Shown here piece by piece: positions 1-7,944 of a stretch of 64,000 nt of DNA. The stretch lies in assembly GCF_016888445.1 (NCBI RefSeq), contig NZ_JAFEKF010000001.1:496001-560000 (forward strand). Direction: 5' to 3'. Below the pieces are notes generated by a model that was given only the letters and a program-made list of their open reading frames with translations, was not told the DNA's origin and did no database searches. The stretch is from Marinomonas ostreistagni (GTDB lineage Bacteria; Pseudomonadota; Gammaproteobacteria; Pseudomonadales; Marinomonadaceae). Numbering within the stretch: the stretch's first letter is position 1; each line of letters begins with the position of its first letter. The position numbers and the translations under genes are program-made.

Positions 1-64
1 TAACTTTAGTTGTTAGCTCTAGTAATACCGAGCTCATGCTGTTCTGCAGTAATTTGCAGAGGTC

Positions 65-574
65 TTACCTTGTGACGTTATGAATCGATGGGTATACCTC
101 AATTTCGATAACGTCTTGATAATATCCTGCGAAAAGCAGGGTATTTTCGAGTGCCACCCTCAGTACTCCTTGTTGAGAAAAAGGAATAACACCAGAACTG
201 TCCTCAATGATGGTCGGCGTTAGCAATTGTTGGCTTTTGCGACTTTCATTGAGATGTAATGCGTCTACTTGTAATGTTAAATCGTAATTTTCAATAATAT
301 CTAAGCCATCTTGTTGATGTTTTAGGCCGCCATATTTTGAGCTAATCGTAATCCCTAGTGGTCGATTGCAATATAAATCGAACGGTAGAGATTGTGTAGT
401 TTGCTCTGTAAATGTCATTGTGTTTCCTGATGAAAAATTTATTTCACAACGATCTTTAATATGGCCACTAATATTCATGGTGAGTGTATTAGCATCGACA
501 TTTAAAGAAATTAATGAGCCCAAACATAATGCTGGTATTGTCATCTGATAAAAAACTAAAAGTTGTTTATACAT
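65..574 (-). CDS. Secreted pilin-like protein (chaperone-usher / spore-coat-U type)
   Basis: A 169-residue protein with a hydrophobic N-terminal segment (about residues 5-27) that reads as a signal peptide ending near VDA. The mature part has two cysteines (C43 and C69) spaced like the conserved disulfide of chaperone-usher pilins. Its last strand (GYYQDVIEIEVYP) matches the G-Y-x-D-x-x-x-I-x-V-x-P ending of spore-coat-U and Csu-type pilin domains. The start is supported by a GAGG ribosome site about 7 bases upstream. Transcription runs toward the left edge, so a chaperone or usher gene could lie just outside the window. Base composition is more AT-rich than the rest of the window, which suggests an accessory gene. 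The fold is inferred from short motifs only. Confidence 0.6.
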   Translation of the reverse strand: MYKQLLVFYQMTIPALCLGSLISLNVDANTLTMNISGHIKDRCEINFSSGNTMTFTEQTTQSLPFDLYCNRPLGITISSKYGGLKHQQDGLDIIENYDLTLQVDALHLNESRKSQQLLTPTIIEDSSGVIPFSQQGVLRVALENTLLFAGYYQDVIEIEVYPSIHNVTR

Positions 575-1023
575 GTGCCAACCTCAACTTTCGTTAGGAC
601 TTATTGTTTAAGTAATTAGAATATAAACGACAAGGAAAGTGGCGGAGTATTAAAGAAAGTTGATAATTTAATCAAAGTATTAGAAAAGGTATGACTTTTT
701 TATTATTAGATAATGCTAAAATAATGATTCTCACACTTAAGTCACTGAAGTTGTTATGTATTTTTTAGTTCCCTGAAAGCGGTCAAAATAAATAAAAAAA
801 TTGATTTTTGAATTATTTAAATCGTTTTCATGAATATCATTGTAAGAAAACAGTCAAATAAGCTAGCTGATTTTAATTGATTTAATCAACCAACTTGGCT
901 TTGCGTTTAAATAAAGTGCGGGTGTAACTCAGAATTGGGCCAATGGCGGCTAGGATGCGCCAGATCGACAATCCTCGGCCTTGGGCTATAGTCAAAGAGT
1001 AGCCAGTTGTTAAGGAGAGCTTC
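575..1023. other. AT-rich intergenic region, divergent promoters
   Basis: This 449-base stretch has no convincing gene. It separates the leftward pilin-like gene from the rightward small gene at 1024 and must hold both promoters. It is clearly AT-rich. It contains a Fur-box-like sequence at 720-738 and a 13-base palindrome at 877-889. I see no tRNA or terminator in it. Confidence 0.6.
720..738. promoter_or_regulatory. Candidate Fur-box-like site
   Basis: The 19-mer beginning AATAATGATTCTC matches the classical Fur consensus (GATAATGATAATCATTATC) at 12 of 19 positions by my count, with the left half nearly perfect. It lies about 150 bases upstream of the pilin-like gene. In an AT-rich region such a match can arise by chance. 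Confidence 0.25.
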
Positions 1024-1380
1024 ATGGGCGATGTTGTTGATATGAAACAGTACTTAAGCGCTATGCCAGAAGAGCAAGAGTTAGAAACGGCTCTGCTTAA
1101 ATCCCTTGAAGGATTAGAAGTATCCCTATCAGACGCTGAAAAGCATGAGATCTTTGTCTACGCCAAGGGCTTTTGGTCCGCGGTGAAAGACATGGAGTCT
1201 CACTCCAAATGTGCGTTTACTCTCGAAATCCCCTGTACCGAAGAGGAGCGCGAACACATCAATGATCAAGTGAATGATTGTGTGCGCTCATTGGTTAACC
1301 CCAGAACCAAATTGATCAATGATCTCGTCGCCGAACTGATTGTCTGGAAAATCCGTGAGATTCAAGGGCGTCAAGGTTAA
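1024..1380 (+). CDS. Hypothetical small acidic protein
   Basis: A 118-residue soluble protein that I do not recognise. It has no signal peptide or membrane segment and is rich in Glu, Asp and Lys. It is probably mostly helical, for example around residues 18-60 and in the C-terminal third. Two cysteines (in SKCAF and IPCTE) lie close together in the middle and another follows in NDCVRS. The ATG at 1024 is chosen because AAGGAG sits 7 bases upstream; a second ATG at codon 7 is less well placed. It stands alone between a divergent pilin-like gene and the dehydrogenase at 1537. Confidence 0.75.
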   Translation: MGDVVDMKQYLSAMPEEQELETALLKSLEGLEVSLSDAEKHEIFVYAKGFWSAVKDMESHSKCAFTLEIPCTEEEREHINDQVNDCVRSLVNPRTKLINDLVAELIVWKIREIQGRQG

Positions 1381-1536
1381 AAGCAGCGCTAAATCTAATG
1401 CTGTGTCTCGCTTGTATTAATTAAGGAACTACGCGCAAATTGTTTGCCCTAGCTATACCTATGTCTCTGGATTGCGGTGCGTCTATGGTATGTTCAAAGT
1501 CATACCGATTGAACCTGTATAGCCAAGGAGAGTGAG

Positions 1537-2490
1537 ATGAAGATTGCGGTACTGGATGATTACCAAGATGTGGTGAAGGATTTAGAGTGCTTTGCTTTGT
1601 TAGCTGAGCATGAAGTACGGGTGCTGAATGATACTTATGCCGAGCCTGAGTTGGTGGCACGTCTTCAGGATGTCGAAGCGCTGGTGTTGATCCGCGAGCG
1701 TACTGTCATCACTGAGTCTTTGTTGGCGCAGTTACCCAATCTTAAGTTTATCTCGCAAACGGGTAAGGTCAGTCATCATATTGATGTGGCAATGTGTGAG
1801 CGTTTTGGTGTCAAAGTTCTAGAAGGGCGTGGCTCGCCCATCGCGCCCTCGGAGCTGTGTTGGGCGCTTATTATGGCGGCCAGTCGTCATGTGCCGACTT
1901 ACGCTGCCAACCTTAAACAAGATCAATGGCAAGACTCCGGTAGTTTAGGGTTAGGGCGAACTCTTAATGGTTTAACCCTTGGCATTTGGGGCTATGGCAA
2001 AATCGGCCAGCGCATCGCTCAGTATGCCAAGGCATTTGCCATGAAGGTCTTAGTGTGGGGCAGTGAGTCGTCACGCAAGCAAGCTGAGGCGGATGGCTTT
2101 ACCGCAGCTGCTTCTAAAGCAGCGTTCTTTGCTGAGGTGGATGTATTATCGCTGCATTTGCGTCTCAATGAGATCACACATGGTTGCGTACGAGCTGAGG
2201 ATTTGGCGCTGATGAAGCCAGACTCTTTATTTGTAAATACCAGTCGAGCTGAGCTAGTCGAAGCCTCAGCGCTGTATCAGGAATTACTAAACGTGCCGTC
2301 TAAGCAAGCGGCGCTGGATGTGTTTGCGATGGAGCCGGCAACAACGACCAATGAGCCGTTGTTGAATCTACCCAACGTGGTTGCTACGCCGCACTTGGGT
2401 TATGTTGAGCAAAACAGCTATGAGCTGTACTTTCGCATTGCCTTTGAGAATCTGGTAGCCGCTGACGCGGGCGAGCAGAGCACGTCTTAA
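1537..2490 (+). CDS. D-isomer-specific 2-hydroxyacid dehydrogenase family protein
   Basis: A 317-residue cytosolic NAD(P)-dependent oxidoreductase of the D-2-hydroxyacid dehydrogenase family (phosphoglycerate dehydrogenase-like). The nucleotide-binding glycine motif GYGKIG is at residues 152-157. The catalytic Arg-Glu-His set is visible as R237 in NTSRAEL, E266 in FAMEP and H286 in TPHLGY. The length is close to the usual 310-330 residues without an ACT domain, so it is unlikely to be the main SerA. The natural substrate cannot be read from the sequence. The ATG follows AAGGAGAG. It ends convergently with the next gene, overlapping it by a few bases. Confidence 0.88.
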   Translation: MKIAVLDDYQDVVKDLECFALLAEHEVRVLNDTYAEPELVARLQDVEALVLIRERTVITESLLAQLPNLKFISQTGKVSHHIDVAMCERFGVKVLEGRGSPIAPSELCWALIMAASRHVPTYAANLKQDQWQDSGSLGLGRTLNGLTLGIWGYGKIGQRIAQYAKAFAMKVLVWGSESSRKQAEADGFTAAASKAAFFAEVDVLSLHLRLNEITHGCVRAEDLALMKPDSLFVNTSRAELVEASALYQELLNVPSKQAALDVFAMEPATTTNEPLLNLPNVVATPHLGYVEQNSYELYFRIAFENLVAADAGEQSTS

Positions 2491-2879
2491 GCCTTTAGGT
2501 ATTCGGCTGGAACGTGGAAAAATAAAATCGATTCGATCGGCGTAAAGCTATTAAAGGCATTGCGCTGAGTCATATTGGCTTCGCCAGGTACTTGCTTGGC
2601 TCTGATGGCCGCTGCCACGGCTAGTACATTTCTAATTCGACGATTACGGGCGTATTTGCGAAAAATACGCTGGTAGCGCGACTCGCCGCTGACATCGACT
2701 TCTTGGCGCTTAAGGTGGCGAATCAAGCTGCGGTTGTACTCGAGGGCGCCGATATGTGGATCATGACAGCTTGCTCCTTCAATGTTTAAAAACTCGCCAG
2801 TGGTAGGAAGTGCCCAAGAGCCGTCTTCAAGTTGAAGGTAATCGGATGGTGTGACGAGTGAGTGAAGTGTTGCTGCCAT
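2487..2879 (-). CDS. Hypothetical basic protein
   Basis: A 130-residue soluble protein that I do not recognise. The middle is strongly basic (Arg-rich around RKYARNRRIR), which would suit nucleic-acid or phosphate binding, but no known domain is apparent. The ATG at 2879 is preferred over an in-frame ATG 36 bases upstream because AAGGGAGG lies just before it. Its end overlaps the tail of the convergent 2-hydroxyacid dehydrogenase gene by 3 to 4 bases. Confidence 0.65.
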   Translation of the reverse strand: MAATLHSLVTPSDYLQLEDGSWALPTTGEFLNIEGASCHDPHIGALEYNRSLIRHLKRQEVDVSGESRYQRIFRKYARNRRIRNVLAVAAAIRAKQVPGEANMTQRNAFNSFTPIESILFFHVPAEYLKA

Positions 2880-3181
2880 GTTTAAGCCTCCCTTCTTATA
2901 GTTGAGCGATGTCATAGTCGCTGTGAATTTGTTTGTTTTTGTTAATACGAACGATGATTGATTTCAGCTCAATTTATTTGCCTTTATTTTCGCTTTTTCT
3001 CTGCAAGGTACCGCCTTGGTGTTTTTCTGACCTAACTCAGGTTCTGGTAAGATTCTTAGCCCAATTAAGGGCTTAGCCTATTCAAGCCATAGCGGGATGG
3101 GTATGTTGGCAATTTAGACCATGCCAAATGCCTAAATTTTGGTGTGGTGGTTTTTAAAAACGCCTAAGACAAGGACGAGGT
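2880..3181. other. Intergenic region with divergent promoters
   Basis: About 300 bases between the leftward hypothetical gene and the rightward Rossmann-fold gene. It contains a weak GCCC/GGGC inverted repeat near 3059-3073. I see no further gene, RNA or terminator. Confidence 0.5.
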
Positions 3182-3562
3182 ATGAGTACTGAAACGTTTA
3201 AAATTGCCGTCATCGGTGGCGGTAACGCTGGGTTAGAGTTGTTAGACCGCCTTTTTACTGCGGAATTTGTTGAGATTTTAGGAGTTGCAGACACGAATCC
3301 AGAGGCGCCGGGGGTGTTACTGGCGAAGGAGCATAATGTGCCGGTGACACTGGATATGTACGATCTATTAGAAGACAGCACGCAAATTGATATCTTGATC
3401 GATGTAACCGGCATCAAATCGGTGCGCGATGCGCTACGTAATCATATGCAGCAGGTTGGCAATCATCATACTGTGATTATGCATGAGCGTATTTCAGCCT
3501 TGTTGCTGTCGTTATTTAACGGAATGATGATCCACACCAAAGCGAGTGATGAATACTATTAA
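3182..3562 (+). CDS. Stand-alone NAD(P)-binding Rossmann-fold protein
   Basis: A 126-residue protein consisting almost only of a dinucleotide-binding domain. The N-terminus has a beta-strand followed by GGGNAGLELL, and an acidic residue after the second strand (VADTN) typical of NAD(H) binding. The strand-helix pattern resembles the N-terminal domain of Gfo/Idh/MocA oxidoreductases, homoserine dehydrogenase and dihydrodipicolinate reductase, but no catalytic domain follows. It may act as a redox or ligand sensor, or work with a partner. The ATG is preceded by AAGGACGAGG. The neighbours give no clue. Confidence 0.72.
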   Translation: MSTETFKIAVIGGGNAGLELLDRLFTAEFVEILGVADTNPEAPGVLLAKEHNVPVTLDMYDLLEDSTQIDILIDVTGIKSVRDALRNHMQQVGNHHTVIMHERISALLLSLFNGMMIHTKASDEYY

Positions 3563-3692
3563 GGCGATGTGAGGGAGCGCTGATCCGCTGGATTGGCGCT
3601 GTATCTACTTGATGAACAAAAATTTTGCCTTTTTCACAGGATGATGGTGAAATTTTAGCAGATAGCAATTATGTCTGAATCAAGGAGCCGCG

Positions 3693-4019
3693 ATGAATCA
3701 TGCCGAATGGCTAGCAAAAGAGTACCCAACGCTAGCAGCCGATCCTAAAGTTGATACGTCAGAGTTAGTCGATCAAGCAGAATCTAAAACCCGTACTTCT
3801 CGCCGTGTGTTAAATGTTGTCATTGTGTTGGCGATGTTTAATGTTTTGTTTGTCTGGTTGTTTCCGACACTGAGTGCCGCCCCCTTTGAGTCTTGGGGTA
3901 CGCTTGCTTTGGCAGTACTTTTGTTTGTTGGCGCAAACTATCTGAATCAGTTTTTGGAGCGTTTTTTCATTCGCAACCGCTTGCGTGTGATTATTCACGA
4001 GCGTCACCCAAACCCTTAA
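3693..4019 (+). CDS. Small inner-membrane protein of unknown function
   Basis: A 108-residue protein with a polar N-terminal third (about residues 1-38) and two hydrophobic segments (about 40-60 and 66-86) that should form a helical hairpin in the inner membrane. A basic tail (RNRLRVIIHERH) follows, probably cytoplasmic. AAGGAG lies upstream of the ATG. I do not recognise the family. Confidence 0.72.
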   Translation: MNHAEWLAKEYPTLAADPKVDTSELVDQAESKTRTSRRVLNVVIVLAMFNVLFVWLFPTLSAAPFESWGTLALAVLLFVGANYLNQFLERFFIRNRLRVIIHERHPNP

Positions 4020-4123
4020 ACGTCACGCTTTGTTATTTGTTGTTCTGCTTATCCTCTGCAATACTGAAGGGGCACTCACCGACAACAGTTTAGAGCCTAG
4101 GTGCTAAACGAGGAGGGACAACA

Positions 4124-4537
4124 ATGTATAATAAAATAATGGTGCCAGTGGATTTGGGTCATGTGGAGCGCTTGGAGAAGGCGCTGTCGACAGCAGCGGA
4201 TTTGTCCAAGCTCTATGATGCGCCCGTATGCTATGTTGGGGTGTCGAGTTCGGCTCCTGGCGTGGCACATAATCAAGAAGAGTTCACCGAAATGGTGGAA
4301 GACTTTGCGCAACAGCAAGCCCAGCACTATGGTTTAAAAGATGTCAGCTCGGTCACGTATATTACGCACGATCCGGCGGTCGATCTGGATGACACGCTTA
4401 TCAAGGCCACCAAAGAAACGAATGCCGATTTGGTGGTGATGGCGTCCCACGTGCCTGGCCTAGTAGAGCATATCTTTGCCTCGAATTCTGGCTATGTTGC
4501 TTCTTATGCGAAGGTGTCTGTGATGGTGATTCGCTAA
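4124..4537 (+). CDS. Universal stress protein (UspA family)
   Basis: A 137-residue single-domain Usp. It starts with the family's first strand (YNKIMVPVDLG) and ends with the last strand (SVMVIR). The segment DLVVMASHVPG...NSGYVASYAKVSV corresponds to the G-2x-G-9x-G(S/T) nucleotide-binding region, although the first glycine is replaced (ASHVPG). ATP binding is therefore likely but not certain. Members are cytosolic and usually induced on growth arrest. AGGAGGGA precedes the ATG and a strong hairpin terminator follows, so it is probably monocistronic. Confidence 0.9.
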   Translation: MYNKIMVPVDLGHVERLEKALSTAADLSKLYDAPVCYVGVSSSAPGVAHNQEEFTEMVEDFAQQQAQHYGLKDVSSVTYITHDPAVDLDDTLIKATKETNADLVVMASHVPGLVEHIFASNSGYVASYAKVSVMVIR

Positions 4538-4562
4538 TTACGACAAAGTTGAAGTTATGTTC

Positions 4563-4592
4563 AAAAGGGCCAGTTGATTGGCCCTTTTTTTG
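4563..4592 (+). terminator. Rho-independent terminator after the Usp gene
   Basis: A 10-bp stem (AAAAGGGCCA with TGGCCCTTTT) around a six-base loop, followed by a T-run. It lies 25 bases after the stop codon. Confidence 0.85.
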
Positions 4593-4636
4593 TGTCGAGT
4601 GTGGGTAACGCTCTGCAAGGTTTGGGAATTTAAACG

Positions 4637-5530
4637 ATGACAAATGGATCGAACACGTCGGCGATTGGGACGGCTTCACACAGCATAAAAGGGATTGCTT
4701 TATGCTTGGGGGCAATGCTGGCCTTCGCCAGCCAAGACGCGGTGACCAAAATTTTGGTGCAGGATTTACCTGTGGCGCAGGTGGTGATGGTGCGCTATTG
4801 GGTATTTGCGCTATTTGCCATGGTTTGGGTGCTCAAGGCAGGGGCTTTGCGTCGTGCTTGGCAATCCGCTTCGCCCCGCTTACAGCTACTACGCTCGGTA
4901 TTATCACTGGCAGAAATTGCCTTATTTAATGTGGCACTGCGTTATCTAGGCTTAGCCGAAGCGCATTCTTTGATGGCGATGTTTCCTTTATTTGTCATTA
5001 TCCTTGCCGTACCTGTGCTGGGTGAGCGCATCCCGTTGGCATGCTGGTTCGCCGTAGCGATCGGTTTTATCGGCTCGTTAATTATTTTGCGTCCAGGTCT
5101 TGGAGTGTTTCAGCCGCAGGCCATTATTCCATTGTCCGCGGCGCTCTGTTTCGCGGGTTATCATGTCGTAACACGTCAGGTATCGCGTCTTGGCGATACC
5201 TTTCATACCAATGTGCTGTATATGGCGCTGATCGGCTGCGGTTTAGCCAGTGTCTTTGGTGTGTCTAGTTGGCAAGCTCCCACGTGGGGGCAGTGGGGCT
5301 GGCTGGCGTTGATTTCAGTGTTGAGTGTGGCGGCGCAGTTGCTGCTGGTGAAGGCACTTGAATACGCTTCTGCGTCATTATTACAGCCGTTTAACTACAG
5401 TCTATTGTTGTTTGCCACCTTGATCGGCTTTGGGGTGTTTGGTGAGCTGCCGGATCGCTGGATGATGGTGGGGGCGCTGGTGGTGATGCTAAGTGGCTTA
5501 TATGTGTTGCTGCAGGCACGCCGTGCTTAG
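4637..5530 (+). CDS. EamA/DMT-superfamily transporter
   Basis: A 297-residue inner-membrane protein with about ten hydrophobic helices arranged as two EamA repeats of about 140 residues, the typical layout of drug/metabolite exporters. The N-terminal motif LGAMLAFASQDAVTKIL is characteristic of the first helix, and RYWVFALFAM and RYLGLAEAHS match helices 2 and 4. The substrate cannot be inferred. No clear ribosome site is visible before the ATG. No terminator follows it before the small gene at 5732. Confidence 0.88.
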   Translation: MTNGSNTSAIGTASHSIKGIALCLGAMLAFASQDAVTKILVQDLPVAQVVMVRYWVFALFAMVWVLKAGALRRAWQSASPRLQLLRSVLSLAEIALFNVALRYLGLAEAHSLMAMFPLFVIILAVPVLGERIPLACWFAVAIGFIGSLIILRPGLGVFQPQAIIPLSAALCFAGYHVVTRQVSRLGDTFHTNVLYMALIGCGLASVFGVSSWQAPTWGQWGWLALISVLSVAAQLLLVKALEYASASLLQPFNYSLLLFATLIGFGVFGELPDRWMMVGALVVMLSGLYVLLQARRA

Positions 5531-5731
5531 GTGAGGCCTAATCGAGAACGTAAGGGTGTGAAATAGGACGCTTTTTTGCACACTTATCACTTTTTGCCAC
5601 AGTGTGCCTTTTGGGGTGCATTTTTGGACGCAAGCTACGGGATTTTTACTCAGGTCTTTCGTGCTCGTAACGTATCTGACGTTATTTATTTCGTACAATA
5701 GCGTCATCAAATACATCTGTGGGAAAGGATC

Positions 5732-5848
5732 ATGACGCGCTTTTTTGGACAAGCTTTAAAATTTGGCACACTTGGCATTGTATGGCTGGTGAATTCGACG
5801 CTTGAGCCGACTGCAGAGCATGATGACGTCACTGAATACGAGCAGTAA
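5732..5848 (+). CDS. Putative 38-residue membrane peptide
   Basis: A short reading frame of 38 codons. It has a good ribosome site (GGAAAGGA, 5 bases before the ATG), an N-terminal basic-hydrophobic segment (FGTLGIVWLV), and an acidic tail ending in DDVTEYEQ. The pattern, one membrane-associated helix followed by a charged cytoplasmic tail, is typical of bacterial small membrane proteins. A TACAAT -10-like sequence at 5694-5699 is well placed, with no clear -35. It ends 44 bases before the lipoprotein gene and may be co-transcribed with it. Function unknown. Confidence 0.5.
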   Translation: MTRFFGQALKFGTLGIVWLVNSTLEPTAEHDDVTEYEQ

Positions 5849-5892
5849 AACTGCTTAGCTTTCCCTTCAGCACGTTCCGACAAGGAGGCACT

Positions 5893-6561
5893 GTGAAGAA
5901 ATTTACCACTTTGGCTGTTACCGCTGGCTTGGCCGTTGTGATGACTGGTTGCTCAACGACAGATAGCGCCGACAAAGAAACCTTTGAATATGCCATCAAT
6001 GAAAATTTGGCCAATGACTGCCTGATGCTGACCACTCGTGATGCCAATTTCCCTGTTACCGTAGATGTGCCTCAGACGGATCGTGAACAGTTGATTTCGG
6101 TGAACAGTACCAAGATCGAACAATACGATGCCTTGGTTGAAGCTGGCTTGCTGCAAGTACAAAACGAGCAGCGCGAAGTGATGGCCACACTTGAGCAGGA
6201 TGCGCATACGGTGTCTGCCAAGACTTATTCGTTGACGGATAAGGGGCAGCAGTCACTAAAAGCCGTGCATATGCAAAATGCCATGGGCGGTGTGCGCAAA
6301 GGCTTTTGTGTCGCCTCCTATAAAGTAGATGAAGTGCTGGAATTTTCTGAGCCGACGGAAACCATGGGACAAACGGTCTCACATGTGCATTACACTATGA
6401 CGCCAACCGGCATCCAAGAGTGGGGCCGCTCGCCAGCGGTGCAAGCTGCTTTCCCGAATGTTGCGAGCCGCTTAGAAGCGACTCGTCGCGAGAATGCTAC
6501 GTTGGTATTGTCGGATGAAGGTTGGGTGGATGAAACTACTTTGGATGAACGTCCACTGTAG
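5893..6561 (+). CDS. Hypothetical lipoprotein
   Basis: A 222-residue protein with a lipoprotein signal peptide. Basic residues are followed by a hydrophobic stretch and the lipobox MTGC, so C20 is probably lipidated. The following residues (STTDS) lack Asp at +2, which favours outer-membrane sorting. The mature part is soluble and acidic and shows no domain I recognise. The start is a GTG at 5893, chosen because AAGGAGG lies just upstream. A bidirectional terminator follows the stop. Confidence 0.78.
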   Translation: MKKFTTLAVTAGLAVVMTGCSTTDSADKETFEYAINENLANDCLMLTTRDANFPVTVDVPQTDREQLISVNSTKIEQYDALVEAGLLQVQNEQREVMATLEQDAHTVSAKTYSLTDKGQQSLKAVHMQNAMGGVRKGFCVASYKVDEVLEFSEPTETMGQTVSHVHYTMTPTGIQEWGRSPAVQAAFPNVASRLEATRRENATLVLSDEGWVDETTLDERPL

Positions 6562-6583
6562 CACTGAACACATTAACCAGATC

Positions 6584-6618
6584 AAAAAAACGCGAGCTAT
6601 CAGGCTCGCGTTTTTTTT
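6584..6618. terminator. Bidirectional terminator between lipoprotein gene and fdh
   Basis: A perfect 7-bp GC-rich stem (CGCGAGC with GCTCGCG) around a six-base loop, flanked by an A-run on the left and a T-run on the right. It can end transcription from both convergent genes. Confidence 0.85.
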
Positions 6619-6631
6619 GGCTGAGAAGGGG

Positions 6632-7834
6632 TTAAGCCGGTTGGAAGTTCGCTGCATCTTCCGAGCCACTGGTGGCATTGCCGTTGCTGTAAGAATGCGC
6701 GCCAACACCGGCAAGTGCGCCGCCTTGAACCACTAAGTATTCATCGCGGATCGGGCGTCCTTCAAAATAGCACTCTAAAATTTCACGGGTACCAGCAGCG
6801 TATCGAGCTTGGGCCGATAGGCTGGTGCCTGAAATGTGTGGGGTCATACCATGGTGTGGCATGGAGCGCCAAGGGTGATCTTGCGGCGCTGGTTGTGGGA
6901 ACCAAACATCACCCGCGTAGCCTGCCAGATGACCACTTTCTAAGGCGGCGGCAATGGCGTCTTTGTCACATAACTTACCGCGAGCGGTGTTAATCAAATA
7001 GGCGCCGCGCTTAAAGTGTTTGAGCGATTCGGCATTAACCATGTGCTCGGTTTCAGGATGCAGTGGGCAGTTCAGTGTAACCACATCACACACCTTAGAT
7101 AAGCTTTCTAAGCTGCTATGGTAGGTTAAATCCAGCTCTTGCTCGATTTTCTTAGGCAGGCGGTGACGGTCCATGTAATGCAACTTCACGCCAAATGGTT
7201 TGAGTAAGCGCAAAACGCGTAAGCCGATACGGCCAGCCGCCACGGTGCCAACGGTCATGGCTTCAAGGTCATAAGAACGCGACACACAGTCGGCGATGTT
7301 CCAACCGCCATTGCGGGCAATATCGTGTGAAGGAATAAAGTTGCGCACCAGTGCTAAGGTCGACATCACCACGTGTTCTGCGACGGCGTTACTGTTGCTG
7401 TAAGTCACTTCGGCGACGGTAATATCGCGTTCGGCCGCGGCTTGTAGGTCAGTGTGATCAGAGCCAATGCCAGCAGTGACGATCATCTTAAGATTTTTCG
7501 CTTTGGCGATACGCTCGGCGGTCATGTAAGCCGGCCAAAATGGCTGCGAAATAATGATTTCAGCGTCGTGTAGCTCTTGGTCTAGAACGTTGTTTGGGCC
7601 ATCTTTGCTGGACGTCACCACTAGCTCATGGCCATTTTCCTCAAGGTACTTACGCAGACCTAACTCTCCTGACACGCTGCCCAATAACTGACCAGGCTCG
7701 AAGTCGATCGCTTTAGGGTTCGGTAAGGTTTGTCCGTCAGGGTAGACCTCTGGCTGCGGGCAGTCGTTGCGCGCATACGTTGTTGGGTAGCCATCGATCG
7801 GGTCATCATAAAGAACTGCGACAATTTTAGCCAT
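6632..7834 (-). CDS. fdh: NAD-dependent formate dehydrogenase
   Basis: A 400-residue cofactor-free formate dehydrogenase (formate + NAD+ to CO2 + NADH), very close to the Pseudomonas sp. 101 and methylotroph enzyme. Diagnostic stretches are PGQLLGSVSGELGLRKYLE near the N-terminus, the nucleotide loop TVAAGRIG (about 197-204), and D222-R223, which set NAD preference. Catalytic I123, N147, R285 and H333 (in TPHISG) are present. The position equivalent to the oxidation-prone Cys145 of the Pseudomonas enzyme is Ser146. The ATG at 7834 follows GAAGGA and matches the family's N-terminus; the frame extends 18 codons further upstream but lacks a ribosome site. A LysR gene lies directly upstream on the same strand. 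Confidence 0.95.
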   Translation of the reverse strand: MAKIVAVLYDDPIDGYPTTYARNDCPQPEVYPDGQTLPNPKAIDFEPGQLLGSVSGELGLRKYLEENGHELVVTSSKDGPNNVLDQELHDAEIIISQPFWPAYMTAERIAKAKNLKMIVTAGIGSDHTDLQAAAERDITVAEVTYSNSNAVAEHVVMSTLALVRNFIPSHDIARNGGWNIADCVSRSYDLEAMTVGTVAAGRIGLRVLRLLKPFGVKLHYMDRHRLPKKIEQELDLTYHSSLESLSKVCDVVTLNCPLHPETEHMVNAESLKHFKRGAYLINTARGKLCDKDAIAAALESGHLAGYAGDVWFPQPAPQDHPWRSMPHHGMTPHISGTSLSAQARYAAGTREILECYFEGRPIRDEYLVVQGGALAGVGAHSYSNGNATSGSEDAANFQPA

Positions 7835-7869
7835 GTGGTTATTTCCTTCTCTGTCATGAGTGTCTTGCA

Positions 7870-7886
7870 GCAGATGCGTCATCTGC
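7870..7886. promoter_or_regulatory. Palindrome in the fdh leader, candidate operator
   Basis: A perfect inverted repeat with 7-base arms (GCAGATG and CATCTGC) and a three-base centre, about 36 bases upstream of the fdh start. A second, GC-only palindrome (CCCGGCCGGG) lies at 7901-7910. Either could be an operator for the neighbouring LysR protein or form RNA structure. Confidence 0.35.
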
Positions 7887-7944
7887 ATGCTTTGATGTAT
7901 CCCGGCCGGGGAACTCTATTTGTAGTGTGTCTGACAGATGGCGT

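Noticed and set aside
1-37. Minus-strand open frame from an ATG at 37 running off the left edge
   Set aside because: Only 12 codons are visible and there is no ribosome site, so it cannot be supported.
877-889. Palindrome TTGATTTAATCAA resembling an FNR box
   Set aside because: The half-sites are separated by three bases; FNR needs four. In an AT-rich region it is likely chance.
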